Origin: Burkholderia cepacia
Lineage (GTDB): Bacteria; Pseudomonadota; Gammaproteobacteria; Burkholderiales; Burkholderiaceae
Direction: 5' to 3'
Assembly (NCBI RefSeq): GCF_001718835.1
Contig: NZ_CP013444.1
Location: forward strand, 1,922,001 to 1,986,000
DNA length: 64,000 bases
Part shown: positions 34,184 through 43,833 of the stretch, one piece after another
Layout of the letters: every line of letters begins with the position of its first letter
How positions within the stretch are numbered: position 1 is the stretch's first letter
Notes under the pieces: model-generated
Databases searched by the model: none
What the model was told of the DNA's origin: nothing
What the model saw: the letters and a program-made list of their open reading frames with translations, nothing else
Position numbers and translations under genes: made by a program

Positions 34184-36385
34184 ATGGGGGCAACTTTCTG
34201 GTCAGCCGCCGCACTGGCGGCGGCATTCTGCGGCAGCGCCTGCGCCGGCGCGACCGATTTCGGCAACGCATCCGACAGCGTCGACACGTTCGCGTCGAGC
34301 GCAGCGCACCGGCGCGCGGATGCGCTCGTGCGCAAGATGACGCTCGACGAGAAACTCCAGTTCATCCATTCGCAATACGAAATGTCGAAGGTGCCGGGCG
34401 GCGGCGCCGGTTATATCCAGGGCGTGCCGCGGCTCGGCATTCCCGATCTCAACATGGTCGACTCGGCGACCGGCTCCGGCAGCACGTCGCAGGCCAGCAC
34501 GACGTTCCCCGCGACGATCGCCGTCGCCGCGAGCTGGGATCGCCGGCTGTCGTACGACTTCGGCAAGCAGGTCGCGATCCAGTTGCGCGCGCAAGGATTC
34601 GGCATGGGCCTCGGCGGCGGCACCAATCTCGCGCGCGAGCCGCGCGGCGGCCGGCTGTTCGAGTATCTCGGCGAAGATCCGCTGCTCGCCGGCGACCTGC
34701 TCGCCGAACGCACGCTCGCCACGCAGCGGCAAAAGGTCATCGCCACGATCAAGCACTACGCGGGCAACGAGCAGGAGCACGGCCGGATGGGCGGCAACAC
34801 GCAGATCGACGAACGCACGCTGCGCGAGCTTTACCTGCTGCCGTTCGAGATCGCCGCGAAGCGCGGTCGCCCCGGCAGCGTGATGTGCAGCTACAACCGG
34901 CTGAACGGCGCATACGCGTGCGAAAACACTCACCTGCTGAACGACGTGCTGAAGAACGAATGGGGCTTCCAGGGCCAGGTGCAGTCCGACTGGGGCGCCA
35001 CGCACAGTACGGCCGCCGCGATCAACGCCGGGCTCGACGAGGAAGAGGACGTCGGGCCGAGCGTGTACCTGACACCGACGGCCGTCAAGCAGGCGATCGC
35101 GAACGGCTCGGTGTCGACCGCGCGACTCGACGACATGGTGCGGCGCAAGCTCGCCGTGATGATCCGCGTCGGCGTGATGGACGATCCGGCCACCGGCGGC
35201 GGCACGATCGATTTCGCGGCCGCGAACCGGTTCGCGCAGGCGGCTTCCGAGCAGTCGATCGTGCTGCTGAAGAACGACGGCAATCAGTTGCCGCTGGCGG
35301 CATCGGCGCTGTCGCGCATTGCGGTGATCGGCGGCCATGCGGACGCGGCCGTGCTGTCCGGCGGCGGCTCGGGCAACACGCGCGACCCGGTGTCGGGTTC
35401 GTTCGCGGGCTGCGGCGGCCTGACGTTCGGCGCGTCGACCGGGTGCAGCTGGTGGCGCAATCCGTGGCTGAAGGTCGACGTGCCGATCGTCGCGGCCATC
35501 CGCGCGCTCGCGCCGGCCGCGCAGGTCACGTACGCGGGCAACAGCGACCAGCAGTCGCCGTTCCGTGCGTACACGCAGCAGGAGATCGACCAGGCCGCGG
35601 CGCTCGCGGGCCGCTCGGATGTCGCGATCGTCGTGGTGGCCCAGCCGGCCGGCGAGGATTTCGGCGACCTGCAGAGCCTGAGCCTCGCGAACCCGTCGAA
35701 CCAGGACGCGCTCGTCGAAGCCGTCGCGCGCGCGAATCCGCATACGATCGTCGTCGTCCAGAGCGGCAATCCGGTGCTGATGCCGTGGAAGGACAACGTG
35801 TCGGCGATCGTCGAGGCATGGTATCCGGGCGAAGCCGGCGGCAAGGCGATCGCGAACGTGCTGTTCGGCGCGGTCAATCCGTCGGGCAAACTGCCCGTCA
35901 CCTTCCCCGCGCGCGATCAGGATTCGCCGACCTGGAAAGCGGGCGGCGCGTTCGACAACGACCCCGTCTACGCGGAAAAGCTGAACATGGGCTATCGCTG
36001 GTACGACGCGCGCAACATCAAGCCGATGTTCGAGTTCGGCTACGGGCTGTCGTACACGCACTTCGCGTATTCGGGGCTGTCGGTGTCGCGGCAGCGCGAC
36101 GGCTCGCTCGGCGTGTCGTTCACCGTGCGCAATGACGGGCCCGCGGCCGGCGCGGACGTGCCGCAGGTCTATCTCGGCGTGCCGTACAAGGACGAACCGC
36201 CGAAGCGGCTGGTCGGCTGGGAAAAGATCCGGCTGAATCCGGGCGAGGCGCGGCGCGTGCGCGTGACCGTGTCGCCGCGCATGCAGAGCGTGTGGGATAC
36301 GTCGCGTAACGGCTGGCGGTTCGTGCCGGGCGGAACCGTGTACGTCGGTGCGTCGTCGCGCGACATCCGGCTGCAAGGGCGCTGA
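34184..36385 (+). CDS. Secreted glycoside hydrolase family 3 (beta-glucosidase-like)
   Basis: A 733-residue exported enzyme with a signal peptide (WSAAALAAAFCGSACAGA), the GH3 barrel (about 40-350) with the substrate motif IKHYAGNEQE and nucleophile Asp269 (QSDWGATHS), the alpha/beta sandwich (about 370-590) with PAGEDFGD near the acid/base site, and a C-terminal fibronectin-III-like domain (about 640-720). The ATG at 34184 has GGAGA upstream. It lies at the edge of the EPS locus on the flippase strand and could trim or release the polymer; cellobiose-type glucosides are the other usual substrates. Confidence 0.93.
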   Translation: MGATFWSAAALAAAFCGSACAGATDFGNASDSVDTFASSAAHRRADALVRKMTLDEKLQFIHSQYEMSKVPGGGAGYIQGVPRLGIPDLNMVDSATGSGSTSQASTTFPATIAVAASWDRRLSYDFGKQVAIQLRAQGFGMGLGGGTNLAREPRGGRLFEYLGEDPLLAGDLLAERTLATQRQKVIATIKHYAGNEQEHGRMGGNTQIDERTLRELYLLPFEIAAKRGRPGSVMCSYNRLNGAYACENTHLLNDVLKNEWGFQGQVQSDWGATHSTAAAINAGLDEEEDVGPSVYLTPTAVKQAIANGSVSTARLDDMVRRKLAVMIRVGVMDDPATGGGTIDFAAANRFAQAASEQSIVLLKNDGNQLPLAASALSRIAVIGGHADAAVLSGGGSGNTRDPVSGSFAGCGGLTFGASTGCSWWRNPWLKVDVPIVAAIRALAPAAQVTYAGNSDQQSPFRAYTQQEIDQAAALAGRSDVAIVVVAQPAGEDFGDLQSLSLANPSNQDALVEAVARANPHTIVVVQSGNPVLMPWKDNVSAIVEAWYPGEAGGKAIANVLFGAVNPSGKLPVTFPARDQDSPTWKAGGAFDNDPVYAEKLNMGYRWYDARNIKPMFEFGYGLSYTHFAYSGLSVSRQRDGSLGVSFTVRNDGPAAGADVPQVYLGVPYKDEPPKRLVGWEKIRLNPGEARRVRVTVSPRMQSVWDTSRNGWRFVPGGTVYVGASSRDIRLQGR

Positions 36386-36515
36386 GCGCCCGACGCTGCG
36401 GCGCCCGGCGTTTCGACGCCCAACGCGTTTTCGGCTGCGGTAATACCCTTGCGAGGGTTCGCCGCGCGCGCCGCGCGGCGAACGTCCAACCGGAAAATCG
36501 CAAGGAGCATCAGCA

Positions 36516-37496
36516 ATGGAATATGTCAGGCTCGGTTCCACAGGGCTGCAGGTTTCGCGTCTGTGTCTCGGCTGCATGACTTACGGCGTGCCCGAACGGG
36601 GCACGCATCCGTGGACGCTCGACGAAGCCGCGAGCCGTCCCTTCATCCGCCAGGCGCTCGACGCCGGCATCAACTTCTTCGATACCGCGAACATGTATTC
36701 GGACGGCACATCGGAGGAGATCGTCGGCCGCGCGCTGCGCGATTTCGCGAAACGCGACGAGATCGTGATCGCGACCAAGGTGTTCTACCGGATGCGGCCG
36801 GGGCCGAACGGCGCGGGGCTGTCGCGCAAGGCGATCATGACCGACATCGACCAGAGCCTGAAGCGGCTCGGCACCGATTACGTGGATCTCTACCAGATTC
36901 ACCGCTGGGATTACGGCACGCCGATCGAGGAGACGCTCGAGGCGCTGCACGACGTCGTGAAGGCCGGCAAGGCGCGCTATATCGGCGCGTCGTCGATGTT
37001 CGCGTGGCAGTTCGCGAAGGCGCTGCATACGTCGAAGCAGCACGGCTGGACCCGCTTCGTCAGCATGCAGAACCACCTGAACCTGCTGTATCGGGAAGAG
37101 GAGCGGGAAATGCTGCCGCTGTGCGCAGACGAGGGGATCGCGGTGATTCCATGGAGCCCGCTCGCGCGCGGCCGCCTGACGCGCAACTGGGACGAGTCGA
37201 CCGAGCGGCAGCAGAGCGACGTTTACGGCCAGACGCTTTACGAAGCGTATGCCGACAACGATCGCGCGATCGTCGACGCCGTTGCGACGATCGCGGCCGC
37301 GCGCAACGTGCCGCGTGCGCAGGTGGCACTCGCGTGGCTGCTGCAGAAGTCCGGGGTGACCGCGCCGATCATCGGGGCGTCGAAGGCCCAGCATCTCGAT
37401 GATGCGGTCGCGGCGCTGTCGCTCGAACTCAGCGCCGAGGAACTCGCGGCGCTCGAAGCGCCGTACGTGCCGCACGCGGTCGCGGGGCACGAGTAA
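36516..37496 (+). CDS. Aldo/keto reductase (YajO/Tas-like)
   Basis: A 326-residue NADPH-dependent oxidoreductase. The catalytic tetrad is visible: Asp and Tyr in FDTANMYSDG, Lys in IATKVFY and His in YQIHRWDYGTP. The C-terminal GASKAQHLDDAVAAL binds the cofactor phosphate. The ATG at 36516 follows AAGGAG. Monocistronic; a GC-rich hairpin lies just downstream. The physiological carbonyl substrate is unknown. Confidence 0.95.
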   Translation: MEYVRLGSTGLQVSRLCLGCMTYGVPERGTHPWTLDEAASRPFIRQALDAGINFFDTANMYSDGTSEEIVGRALRDFAKRDEIVIATKVFYRMRPGPNGAGLSRKAIMTDIDQSLKRLGTDYVDLYQIHRWDYGTPIEETLEALHDVVKAGKARYIGASSMFAWQFAKALHTSKQHGWTRFVSMQNHLNLLYREEEREMLPLCADEGIAVIPWSPLARGRLTRNWDESTERQQSDVYGQTLYEAYADNDRAIVDAVATIAAARNVPRAQVALAWLLQKSGVTAPIIGASKAQHLDDAVAALSLELSAEELAALEAPYVPHAVAGHE

Positions 37497-37829
37497 GCGG
37501 CACACACGCGCCCGGCTACTGCATCCGATGCCGATGCCGGCCGGGCGCCCGTGACGCGCACCGCGTCGCCGTTCTCCATCTGCGGCAGTTCAAGCGATTG
37601 CCCTGAGCGCCCCGGTTTTTCCTGCCTGCGATTTCGTTCTCGTCTGATTGGTCAGGAAGGCGTCAACCGGTATGCTTGCTTGCCTACTTCCCGATACGGC
37701 TTAGGCGCGGGCGTTCAGCGATGGTCGGTGGGCGCGGCCATATGTTTCATTGAGCGAGTTGCAGTTCGAGAACGCTGCCATATGCGAGCGTTGAGCGTCC
37801 GCTCCCAAGCCCTGATCCAACGAGCGCAG
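37497..37829. other. Intergenic region with terminator-like hairpin
   Basis: A stem with arms GCGCCCGGC (37508-37516) and GCCGGGCGC (37540-37548) follows the aldo/keto reductase; no U-tract follows it. The rest (37560-37829) is less GC-rich than the surroundings and shows no supported gene; it may contain remnants. Confidence 0.4.
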
Positions 37830-38483
37830 TTACGCGTGCACGCGCCACTGCTTCACATACTCCGGCGTCCCCGTCGGCGCAGCATCGACGACCGGCGCCT
37901 GCGGTTGCAGCGCCAGCGGCAACACACCCGCCCACACCGGCAACGACAGGTCGTCTTCGCCGTCCTCCGGTCCGCCCGAGCGGACCTTGCACGCGGCCTC
38001 TTCCAGCGGAATGCGCAGCACCGTGGTCGCGGCGAGCTCGTTCGCGTCGCCGGGGCGCACCTCGCGCGAACGACCGGGCGCAAGCCGCTCCAGGAACGTA
38101 TCGAGCGCCGCGGCCTTGGCCTCGCCTTCCACTGCGTCGAACGCGCCGTAGATCACGGCCGAGCGATAGTTCATCAAATGCTCGAACGCGGAACGCGCGA
38201 GCACCAGTCCGTCCAGATGCGTGATCGTCACGCACACCTGCGCGCCGTCGGTCGCGAGCTTCAGCATGCGGCTGCCGTTCGAGCCGTGGATGTAAAGATG
38301 ATCGCCGTCACGCCAGCACGCGGTCGGAATGCAGTGCACGCCGTGTTCGTCGGCGAATGCGACGTGGCATACATACGCCGCATCGACGATCGCGTGGAGC
38401 GTCGCGCGGTCATAGCGGCCGAGTTTGGCGATGCGGCGGATGCGGGTACGCGCGGATGGCGACGTTGTTTCGGTGACGGTCAC
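37830..38483 (-). CDS. Pyridoxamine 5'-phosphate oxidase family (FMN-binding, NimA-like)
   Basis: A 217-residue split-barrel flavoprotein. LGRYDRATLHAIVDAAYVCHVAF, PTACWRDGDHLYIHGSNGSRML and HLMNYRSAVIYG are the hallmarks of the NimA/PNPOx-like group. The start is GTG at 38483 with an AGAGGA site. These proteins bind FMN or F420/heme-like cofactors; some reduce nitro compounds. Substrate unknown here. It stands alone. Confidence 0.9.
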   Translation of the reverse strand: MTVTETTSPSARTRIRRIAKLGRYDRATLHAIVDAAYVCHVAFADEHGVHCIPTACWRDGDHLYIHGSNGSRMLKLATDGAQVCVTITHLDGLVLARSAFEHLMNYRSAVIYGAFDAVEGEAKAAALDTFLERLAPGRSREVRPGDANELAATTVLRIPLEEAACKVRSGGPEDGEDDLSLPVWAGVLPLALQPQAPVVDAAPTGTPEYVKQWRVHA

Positions 38484-38627
38484 GGCGGGAATCCTCTCAG
38501 GTGTTCGTGAAAGGCGCCACGATAGGGCAAGCGTGGCTCCGTTTGTAGACCCAGGATTCTTCCAATGATTGGGGCCACGATCGGTTGCCGCCAGATATTC
38601 GACATCGACGTCACCAGCGGGGCCACA

Positions 38628-39932
38628 TTATTGATAGGGCCCGCCTCCGTCGACGATCTCCGGCGCACCCCACTGGGTGCCGTTTTGTTTTGCTCCACTT
38701 GCTTGCAACAACGTGACCAACTTCGGCTTTCCCGCATAGTAGGTCGGAGCGGCCGACAGCAACGTATCGCGATCATGCGACGACAGGCGCTTGACTTGCA
38801 TGGCGACGATGCGCCATGCCTTCGCTCTGATCGCCTCGTCTACCCAGGCGGTTTCCGGTGACGAGTCCTTCCATCCGCTGCCAATCGGCACCAGCCTCCA
38901 ACCGAGCGATGTGCAATAGTCCAACTGCGCGCACTCATGCCAGGCCACTTCGTAAGCTGACGGATCGTCATGATCGATAGCTGTTCGCATGCGCAACAAA
39001 ACCGGTTCAATATCGTTTGGATCTGCGCCATGCTTCAACAGCAACGTGGAAATCACCGGCTCGCAGTGCATGATGGCCGCGAGCGAGAGCAGCGAGAATC
39101 GCGGGTCATTGCTGTCGTCGAAGTTTCGCTTGTCGTCATAGTAACGATCCCATGATCCACTTCCGTCACGACCGGTATAACGGCCTCGAGGCGCCGCGCC
39201 ACGTTCAAGGAGTCGTTGTGCCATACCGGCTCGACAGTAGTACACGGCATTGCCCAGCGCCATGCCGTCGGCACTGGCGCCATTGCTCAGTAGCGTCTCG
39301 ACCAGTCCCGCCGAGCCCGCATAGCTGCCGCCTCCCGCCATGCGAAGCAATCGCTGGCGCCGCTCCGGCGATGTCTGCTGCAGTTGGACCGCAAGGACGT
39401 GCCACGCGCGGCTATCGATCGCTTCGTTGATCCAGCCTGCCTCGGTTTGCCCGCGCGACAGGCACGTGTCGCCGCATGCGTTCCTGGCTGCGATATAGCC
39501 CGCGGCGGCGTCGTGCTGGATTGCTTCCCGCACGCGGTCCATCCTTGTCGACCGCTCCTCTGCGATACGTTGCCGAGCCCCGCTATACATCTGGAGGAGC
39601 AACGGCAGCATGACGGGCAGACTCACGAACAGCACCAGTATTCCAATCGCAGTGCGTCGACGCTTTGCATGACGTTGTGCCCGATAGCCGAAATATACGC
39701 AGGCACTCAGTCCACCGATCACCGGAAGCCCGAAGAGCCAGATGCCGGCCAGGTACGGGTTGCCCTCTCCCATCTGGGCGCCGATACCGACGCCCGCTGC
39801 CCCGGACAGGACAACGACGAACAGGCTCGCCAGCGTGGGAATCAGCAGCGTGAACACCGTCAGCAGGATGATGAGCCAACGATCATTCGGTTGAGCTGAA
39901 GGCGAAGGTTGAGGGGTGTCTTGAAGATTCAT
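38628..39932 (-). CDS. Membrane protein with degenerate ankyrin repeats
   Basis: A 434-residue protein with an N-terminal membrane domain of three helices (WLIILLTVFTLLIPTLASLFVVVL, YLAGIWLFGLPVIGGLSACVYFGY, TAIGILVLFVSLPVMLPLLLQ) and a soluble C-terminal domain in which ankyrin-like units can be read (LVETLLSNGASADGMALGNAVYY, MAQRLLERGAAP, VISTLLLKHGADPND). Codon use is clearly less GC-biased than in neighbouring genes, suggesting horizontal gain. Such ankyrin membrane proteins are often immunity or effector-related, but no effector gene lies beside it. Confidence 0.75.
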   Translation of the reverse strand: MNLQDTPQPSPSAQPNDRWLIILLTVFTLLIPTLASLFVVVLSGAAGVGIGAQMGEGNPYLAGIWLFGLPVIGGLSACVYFGYRAQRHAKRRRTAIGILVLFVSLPVMLPLLLQMYSGARQRIAEERSTRMDRVREAIQHDAAAGYIAARNACGDTCLSRGQTEAGWINEAIDSRAWHVLAVQLQQTSPERRQRLLRMAGGGSYAGSAGLVETLLSNGASADGMALGNAVYYCRAGMAQRLLERGAAPRGRYTGRDGSGSWDRYYDDKRNFDDSNDPRFSLLSLAAIMHCEPVISTLLLKHGADPNDIEPVLLRMRTAIDHDDPSAYEVAWHECAQLDYCTSLGWRLVPIGSGWKDSSPETAWVDEAIRAKAWRIVAMQVKRLSSHDRDTLLSAAPTYYAGKPKLVTLLQASGAKQNGTQWGAPEIVDGGGPYQ

Positions 39933-40243
39933 GGGACGCTATCTTCCGGGGGAAAATGCGAATCGGCAAGCGCATACGCCGGTCACTCGATCGAGCGACC
40001 GACCACGCCGGCAGGACGGCAACAATCGGGCACGCCGAAACCGACCTCGTTCGTCCCTCGCTCGACTCCGTCGCAGACGAAACGCGCATGACGCGCCTCG
40101 CGGTAAAATCACGCTCTTTCGACCGATGCACCGCGTGCAGCCACCCGCTGCCCGCCCGCTTCCGCACCGATGCCGCTCGCCCCGGCCGGCCGGAAACGAA
40201 CGATGCCGCTGAATCCACCCGGTGGTTTCCCGGCATACAGGAC
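39933..40243. other. Intergenic region, divergent ankyrin-protein / yigZ
   Basis: No separate gene is supported. The open frame reading into yigZ from 39956 is Arg-rich and lacks a ribosome site. A TAAAAT hexamer near 40108 could be the -10 of the yigZ promoter, with no good -35. Confidence 0.35.
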
Positions 40244-40831
40244 ATGACCTACTCGCTCGCCACCACCTGCATCCGCGAACTCGAGATCCGCAAGAGCCGC
40301 TTCATCGGGTTCGCGATCCCCGTCGACGATCGCGACGCCGCGATGCAGGCGCTGCAGCGCCTGCGCGACGAGCACCCGACCGCCACCCACGTGTGCTGGG
40401 CGCTGCTGGCGGGCGGGCAGTCGGGCATGTCGGATGACGGCGAGCCTTCGGGCACCGCGGGCCGGCCGATCCTCGAAGTGTTGCGCCATCACGATCTCGA
40501 CGGCGTGCTCGGCGCGGTCGTGCGCTACTACGGCGGCGTGAAGCTCGGCGCGGGCGGGCTGGTGCGCGCCTATACGGATGCGATCGCGTCGGCGTTGCTC
40601 GATGCCGAGCGCGTCGAACGCGTCCGCTACACGCGGCTCGCGATCGAGATCGGTTACCCCGACGAGGCACGCGTGCGCCGCTGGATCGAACAGGCCGGGT
40701 ACGCGCTGGTGGACAGCGCGTACGGGATGACCGTGCGCCTCGTGATCCGCCTGCCGGTCACCGCCGAGGCCGATGCGCGCACCACCCTGTTCGACCTGAC
40801 GCAAGGGCGCTCGGGATTTCCCGAACTGTAA
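40244..40831 (+). CDS. YigZ/IMPACT family protein
   Basis: A 195-residue protein of the YigZ family: the N-terminal IMPACT domain has ELEIRKSRFIGFA, THVCWALLAGGQSGMSDDGEPSGTAGRPIL and VVRYYGGVKLGAGGLVRAY, followed by a ferredoxin-like C-terminal domain (DUF1949-like). The ATG at 40244 follows ACAGGA. Function in bacteria is not settled; a nucleic-acid or translation-related role is proposed for the family. A stem of GGGCGC/GCGCCC arms at 40836-40854 follows its stop. Confidence 0.95.
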   Translation: MTYSLATTCIRELEIRKSRFIGFAIPVDDRDAAMQALQRLRDEHPTATHVCWALLAGGQSGMSDDGEPSGTAGRPILEVLRHHDLDGVLGAVVRYYGGVKLGAGGLVRAYTDAIASALLDAERVERVRYTRLAIEIGYPDEARVRRWIEQAGYALVDSAYGMTVRLVIRLPVTAEADARTTLFDLTQGRSGFPEL

Positions 40832-41126
40832 GCACGGGCGCCGCCGCTGCGCCCGACATCCGGCCCGTACGGCCCATCGATCCCCCACTCTGCACTGCAA
40901 CAAACGGCATCAGACCGGGCAATTCGGTCGATTTTCCCGAAATTTCGGAAAAGTCCCATAGAAAAAATACTTGCAGATATTTAATCTCATCCCGTTTTCC
41001 GGATCGTCGCCGCGCAAACGTTTCGCCGGCCAGCCGGACTGGCGCGCCTTGGCCGGGCACGCCGACGGGCGGGGATCCGCATGAAGCGTCATCAATAATC
41101 CAATCTCAGCGACGGAAAAACGACGC
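40832..41126. promoter_or_regulatory. AT-rich upstream region of the H-NS-like gene
   Basis: The stretch 40920-40990 is strikingly AT-rich (runs of A and T, TATTTAATC) compared with its surroundings and contains the perfect palindrome CCGAAATTTCGG at 40937-40948. Such a curved AT-rich segment upstream of an H-NS-type gene is a natural autoregulation site, which is inference. Confidence 0.4.
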
Positions 41127-41417
41127 ATGCAGACTATTCAAAAACTGCAAGCCCAGCTTGCGGAACTCGACGAGCGGATCAAGGCGGCTCGCCGCGACGA
41201 GCGCAACGACGCGCTGACGCAGGCGCGCCAATTGGTCACGAGCTACGCGCTGACCGCGCGGGAAATCTTCGGGCAAGGCTACAGCGACCGCGCGAAGCTG
41301 TTCACGGTCGGCCCCAAATACCGCGACCCGGTGACCGGCGCGACGTGGAGCGGACGCGGGCGCGCGCCGTCGTGGATCGTCGGGCGCGACCGGTCCGCGT
41401 TCCTGATCCGGGAGTAA
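41127..41417 (+). CDS. H-NS family nucleoid protein (BprA/Bv3F-like)
   Basis: A 96-residue protein with an N-terminal coiled coil (KLQAQLAELDERIKAARRDERN) and the C-terminal H-NS DNA-binding motif KYRDPVTGATWSGRGRAPSWI. The family silences AT-rich, often foreign DNA. The length is typical for Burkholderia H-NS-like proteins. It is convergent with ppk2; a GC hairpin lies in the 48-bp gap. Confidence 0.95.
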   Translation: MQTIQKLQAQLAELDERIKAARRDERNDALTQARQLVTSYALTAREIFGQGYSDRAKLFTVGPKYRDPVTGATWSGRGRAPSWIVGRDRSAFLIRE

Positions 41418-41419
41418 CG

Positions 41420-41460
41420 GCCGCGCCGCGCGAAGCGGCGCGCGCGGCCCGGCGCCGTGA
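41420..41460. terminator. GC-rich hairpin between convergent hns-like and ppk2 genes
   Basis: Arms GGCCGCGCCGC and a GCGGCGCGCGCGGCC complement with a bulge form a strong stem in the gap. There is no clear U-tract on either strand, so efficiency is uncertain. Confidence 0.4.
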
Positions 41461-41465
41461 TCGGT

Positions 41466-42398
41466 TCAATAGACGTCGGGCACGATCATGTCGTCCGGCA
41501 CCGGCCGGCGGATGTAATCCTCATGGTGCTCGCGCGGCGGCAGGTCGATCGGCGCGTGCGGCACCTCGTGATACGGCACCTGCTGCAGCAGATGGTGAAT
41601 GCAGTTCAGCCGCGCGCGCTTCTTGTCGACCGCCTGCACGACCCACCACGGCGCTTCCGGAATGTGCGTGCGGAGCAGCATCTCTTCCTTCGCGGCCGTG
41701 TAGGCTTCCCAGCGGCGGCGGCTCTCGAGATCCATCGGGCTCAGCTTCCATTGCTTGAGCGGATCCTCGATCCGGCTCTGGAACCGCACTTCCTGCTCGT
41801 GATCGGTAATCGAGAACCAGTACTTGACGATCTGGATCCCGCTGCGCACCAGCATCTTCTCGAACTCGGGCACCGAACGGAAAAACTCCTCGTATTCCTC
41901 GTCGGTACAGAAGTTCATCACGCGCTCGACACCCGCGCGGTTATACCAGCTGCGGTCGAACAGCACGATCTCGCCACCGGCCGGCAGATGCGCGACATAG
42001 CGCTGGAAGTACCACTGCGTGCGTTCGCGGTTGTTCGGCGCCGGCAGCGCCGCCACGCGGCATACGCGCGGGTTCAGCCGCTGCGTGATGCGCTTGATCG
42101 CGCCACCCTTGCCGGCCGCGTCGCGCCCCTCGAAGATGACGACGAGCCGGTGCCCCGTGCTCACGACCCAGTCCTGCAGCTTCACGAGTTCGCCCTGCAG
42201 GCGGAACAGCTCGCGGAAATACTGCTTGCGCGCTTGGCGCCGCTCCTGCGAGAACAGCAGGTCGTCGCTATCGTCGAAGCGGCGATCGTCGAGCTCCATC
42301 TCGAGCTCTTCGTCGTAGGCGTCGACCAGGTCTTCCTCGAAGCGGCGCTGGCGCGCCTCGACCGATTCCATATCGATACGGCTGTCGTTGTCGCCCAT
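41466..42398 (-). CDS. ppk2: Polyphosphate kinase 2
   Basis: A 310-residue PPK2-family kinase that transfers phosphate between polyphosphate and nucleotides. Walker A is FEGRDAAGKGGAIK, Walker B/lid are FDRSWYNRAGVERVM and ITDHEQEVRFQSR, and PWWVVQAVDKKRARLN closes the domain. The ATG at 42398 follows a perfect GGAGG site. The acidic N-terminal extension (about 60 residues) is common in class I enzymes. Stands alone. Confidence 0.95.
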   Translation of the reverse strand: MGDNDSRIDMESVEARQRRFEEDLVDAYDEELEMELDDRRFDDSDDLLFSQERRQARKQYFRELFRLQGELVKLQDWVVSTGHRLVVIFEGRDAAGKGGAIKRITQRLNPRVCRVAALPAPNNRERTQWYFQRYVAHLPAGGEIVLFDRSWYNRAGVERVMNFCTDEEYEEFFRSVPEFEKMLVRSGIQIVKYWFSITDHEQEVRFQSRIEDPLKQWKLSPMDLESRRRWEAYTAAKEEMLLRTHIPEAPWWVVQAVDKKRARLNCIHHLLQQVPYHEVPHAPIDLPPREHHEDYIRRPVPDDMIVPDVY

Positions 42399-42473
42399 GG
42401 GGCCTCCTTCAGTGACGCAGCGAATCCACGCCATTATCGCAGGCGCTCGCGCCAGAATGATGAAAGCCACATG

Positions 42474-43130
42474 TCAGCGCCCGACGTGGCGCCGCCGGCT
42501 CAGAACCGGCGCGTGATCTGGTAGCTCGCGCCGACGGTGAACACCGGCTCCCACACGCTCTTCACCTTCGCCGACACGTTGGTCTTGCCCGACAGCAGCA
42601 GGTCGCCGCCGGCGTTCCACACCCGCTGGACTGACGCCGATGCCCGCGAACGGGCGGAAGCGGTCGTCGCGCTCGCCGAGGTAATACTTGAACACGACGG
42701 ACCCGAGCCACGCGCGCGTCGTCGCGAGCGGGTTGCTTTGCGTGTTCGCGAGATCGATCAGCGGAAAGCGCCCCTGGGCGCCTGAAAAAATCCGGTCGAG
42801 CGGCAGCGCGATGCTGCCGTGCCCGCGCAGCGTCAGTACCGGCGGAATGCCCGCACCGAGTTCGGCCGCCCAGCTTTCGCTGAAGAAATGCGTAAACGTG
42901 AACGCCAGCGTGTTCGTATTGCCGAGCGACAGGCTCGAGCCGCGGTTTTCGAAACTGTTCAGGCCGAGCGCATCGGTGTGCGTCGTCACGGGCGTCGATC
43001 GGCCGGTCGTCGCGACGAAGTGCCAGCCAAGGCCGACCATGTTGCGGTCGTCGCCGGTCAGCTGCTCCATCAGCGACGGCGCCTGCGCGGCGAGCAGGTC
43101 CGGCAGTCGTGACGGCTTCCCGCAGAGCAA
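42474..43130 (-). pseudogene. OmpW-family outer membrane protein, frameshifted
   Basis: The stretch NTLAFTFTHFFSESWAAELGAG ... VVFKYYLGERDDRFRPFAGIGVS is typical of OmpW beta-barrels. Near 42640 the frame breaks: the family sequence goes on in another frame as QRVWNAGGDLLLSGKTNVSA ... VFTVGASYQITRRF and stops at about 42500, short of the last strands. At the other end no ATG or signal peptide is found; only a TTG at 43130. The gene thus has at least one frameshift and probably lost both ends. Confidence 0.65.
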
Positions 43131-43169
43131 CGCGGCGCGCGGCGCGCGCGTGGCGTGACGGGTGCCGCG

Positions 43170-43640
43170 TCAGTCACGTGGCGGCGCGTCCGCCGTCGGG
43201 GGCGGCAACACGACCGTGTCCTCCGGCCCGAGCACGCGCCCGTCCTGCGAGCGCAGCTCGAGCTTCCTGACCGGCAGCCCGGTTTTCCGGTCGACGAGCA
43301 GCACGTGCGCCTCGTCGGGATCGAAGAAGAAATCCTCGCCCCACTGCCGCAATGCGACGAGCAGCGGAAACAGGCCGCGCCCTTTCTCGGTCAGCACGTA
43401 TTCGTGATGCGCGCCGCCGTCGGCCGCGGGCACCGCATCCAGGATGCCGTGCGCGACGAGGTTGCGCAGACGCGCGGCCAGGATGTTCTTGGCCAGCCCG
43501 AGGTTCTTCTGGAATTCGCCGAAGCGGCGCAACCCGTCGAACGCGTCGCGGACGATCAGCAGCGACCACCAGTCGCCGATCGCGTCCAGCGGACGCGCGA
43601 CGCCGCATAAAGAGTCCTGGTGAGTGGTTCGCCTGTTCAT
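43170..43640 (-). CDS. HxlR-family transcriptional regulator
   Basis: A 156-residue winged-helix regulator: DSLCGVARPLDAIGDWWSLLIVRDAFDGLRRFGEFQKNLGLAKNIL is the HxlR core, with the Cys (CGVARP) that in relatives senses electrophiles or oxidants. The ATG at 43640 follows AGGACG. It is divergent from an alpha/beta hydrolase gene, and the 246-bp gap has a perfect palindrome. It probably represses the hydrolase gene. Confidence 0.92.
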   Translation of the reverse strand: MNRRTTHQDSLCGVARPLDAIGDWWSLLIVRDAFDGLRRFGEFQKNLGLAKNILAARLRNLVAHGILDAVPAADGGAHHEYVLTEKGRGLFPLLVALRQWGEDFFFDPDEAHVLLVDRKTGLPVRKLELRSQDGRVLGPEDTVVLPPPTADAPPRD

Positions 43641-43833
43641 CGATACGTCCTGCCTGCCGCGCATGAATCGGTTGCAATATAAAACCCCTCAAGCTGGAAA
43701 TCAATCGCTTTCGAACGACGTGGCGTGACGCGTGATCGCGGCAATTTCAACACTCCATGCAGCCCGACGATCGCGCACGACCTGACAACTCTCGCGGTTG
43801 CAAATTGAAACTACCTCGCCTACGATGCCAATC

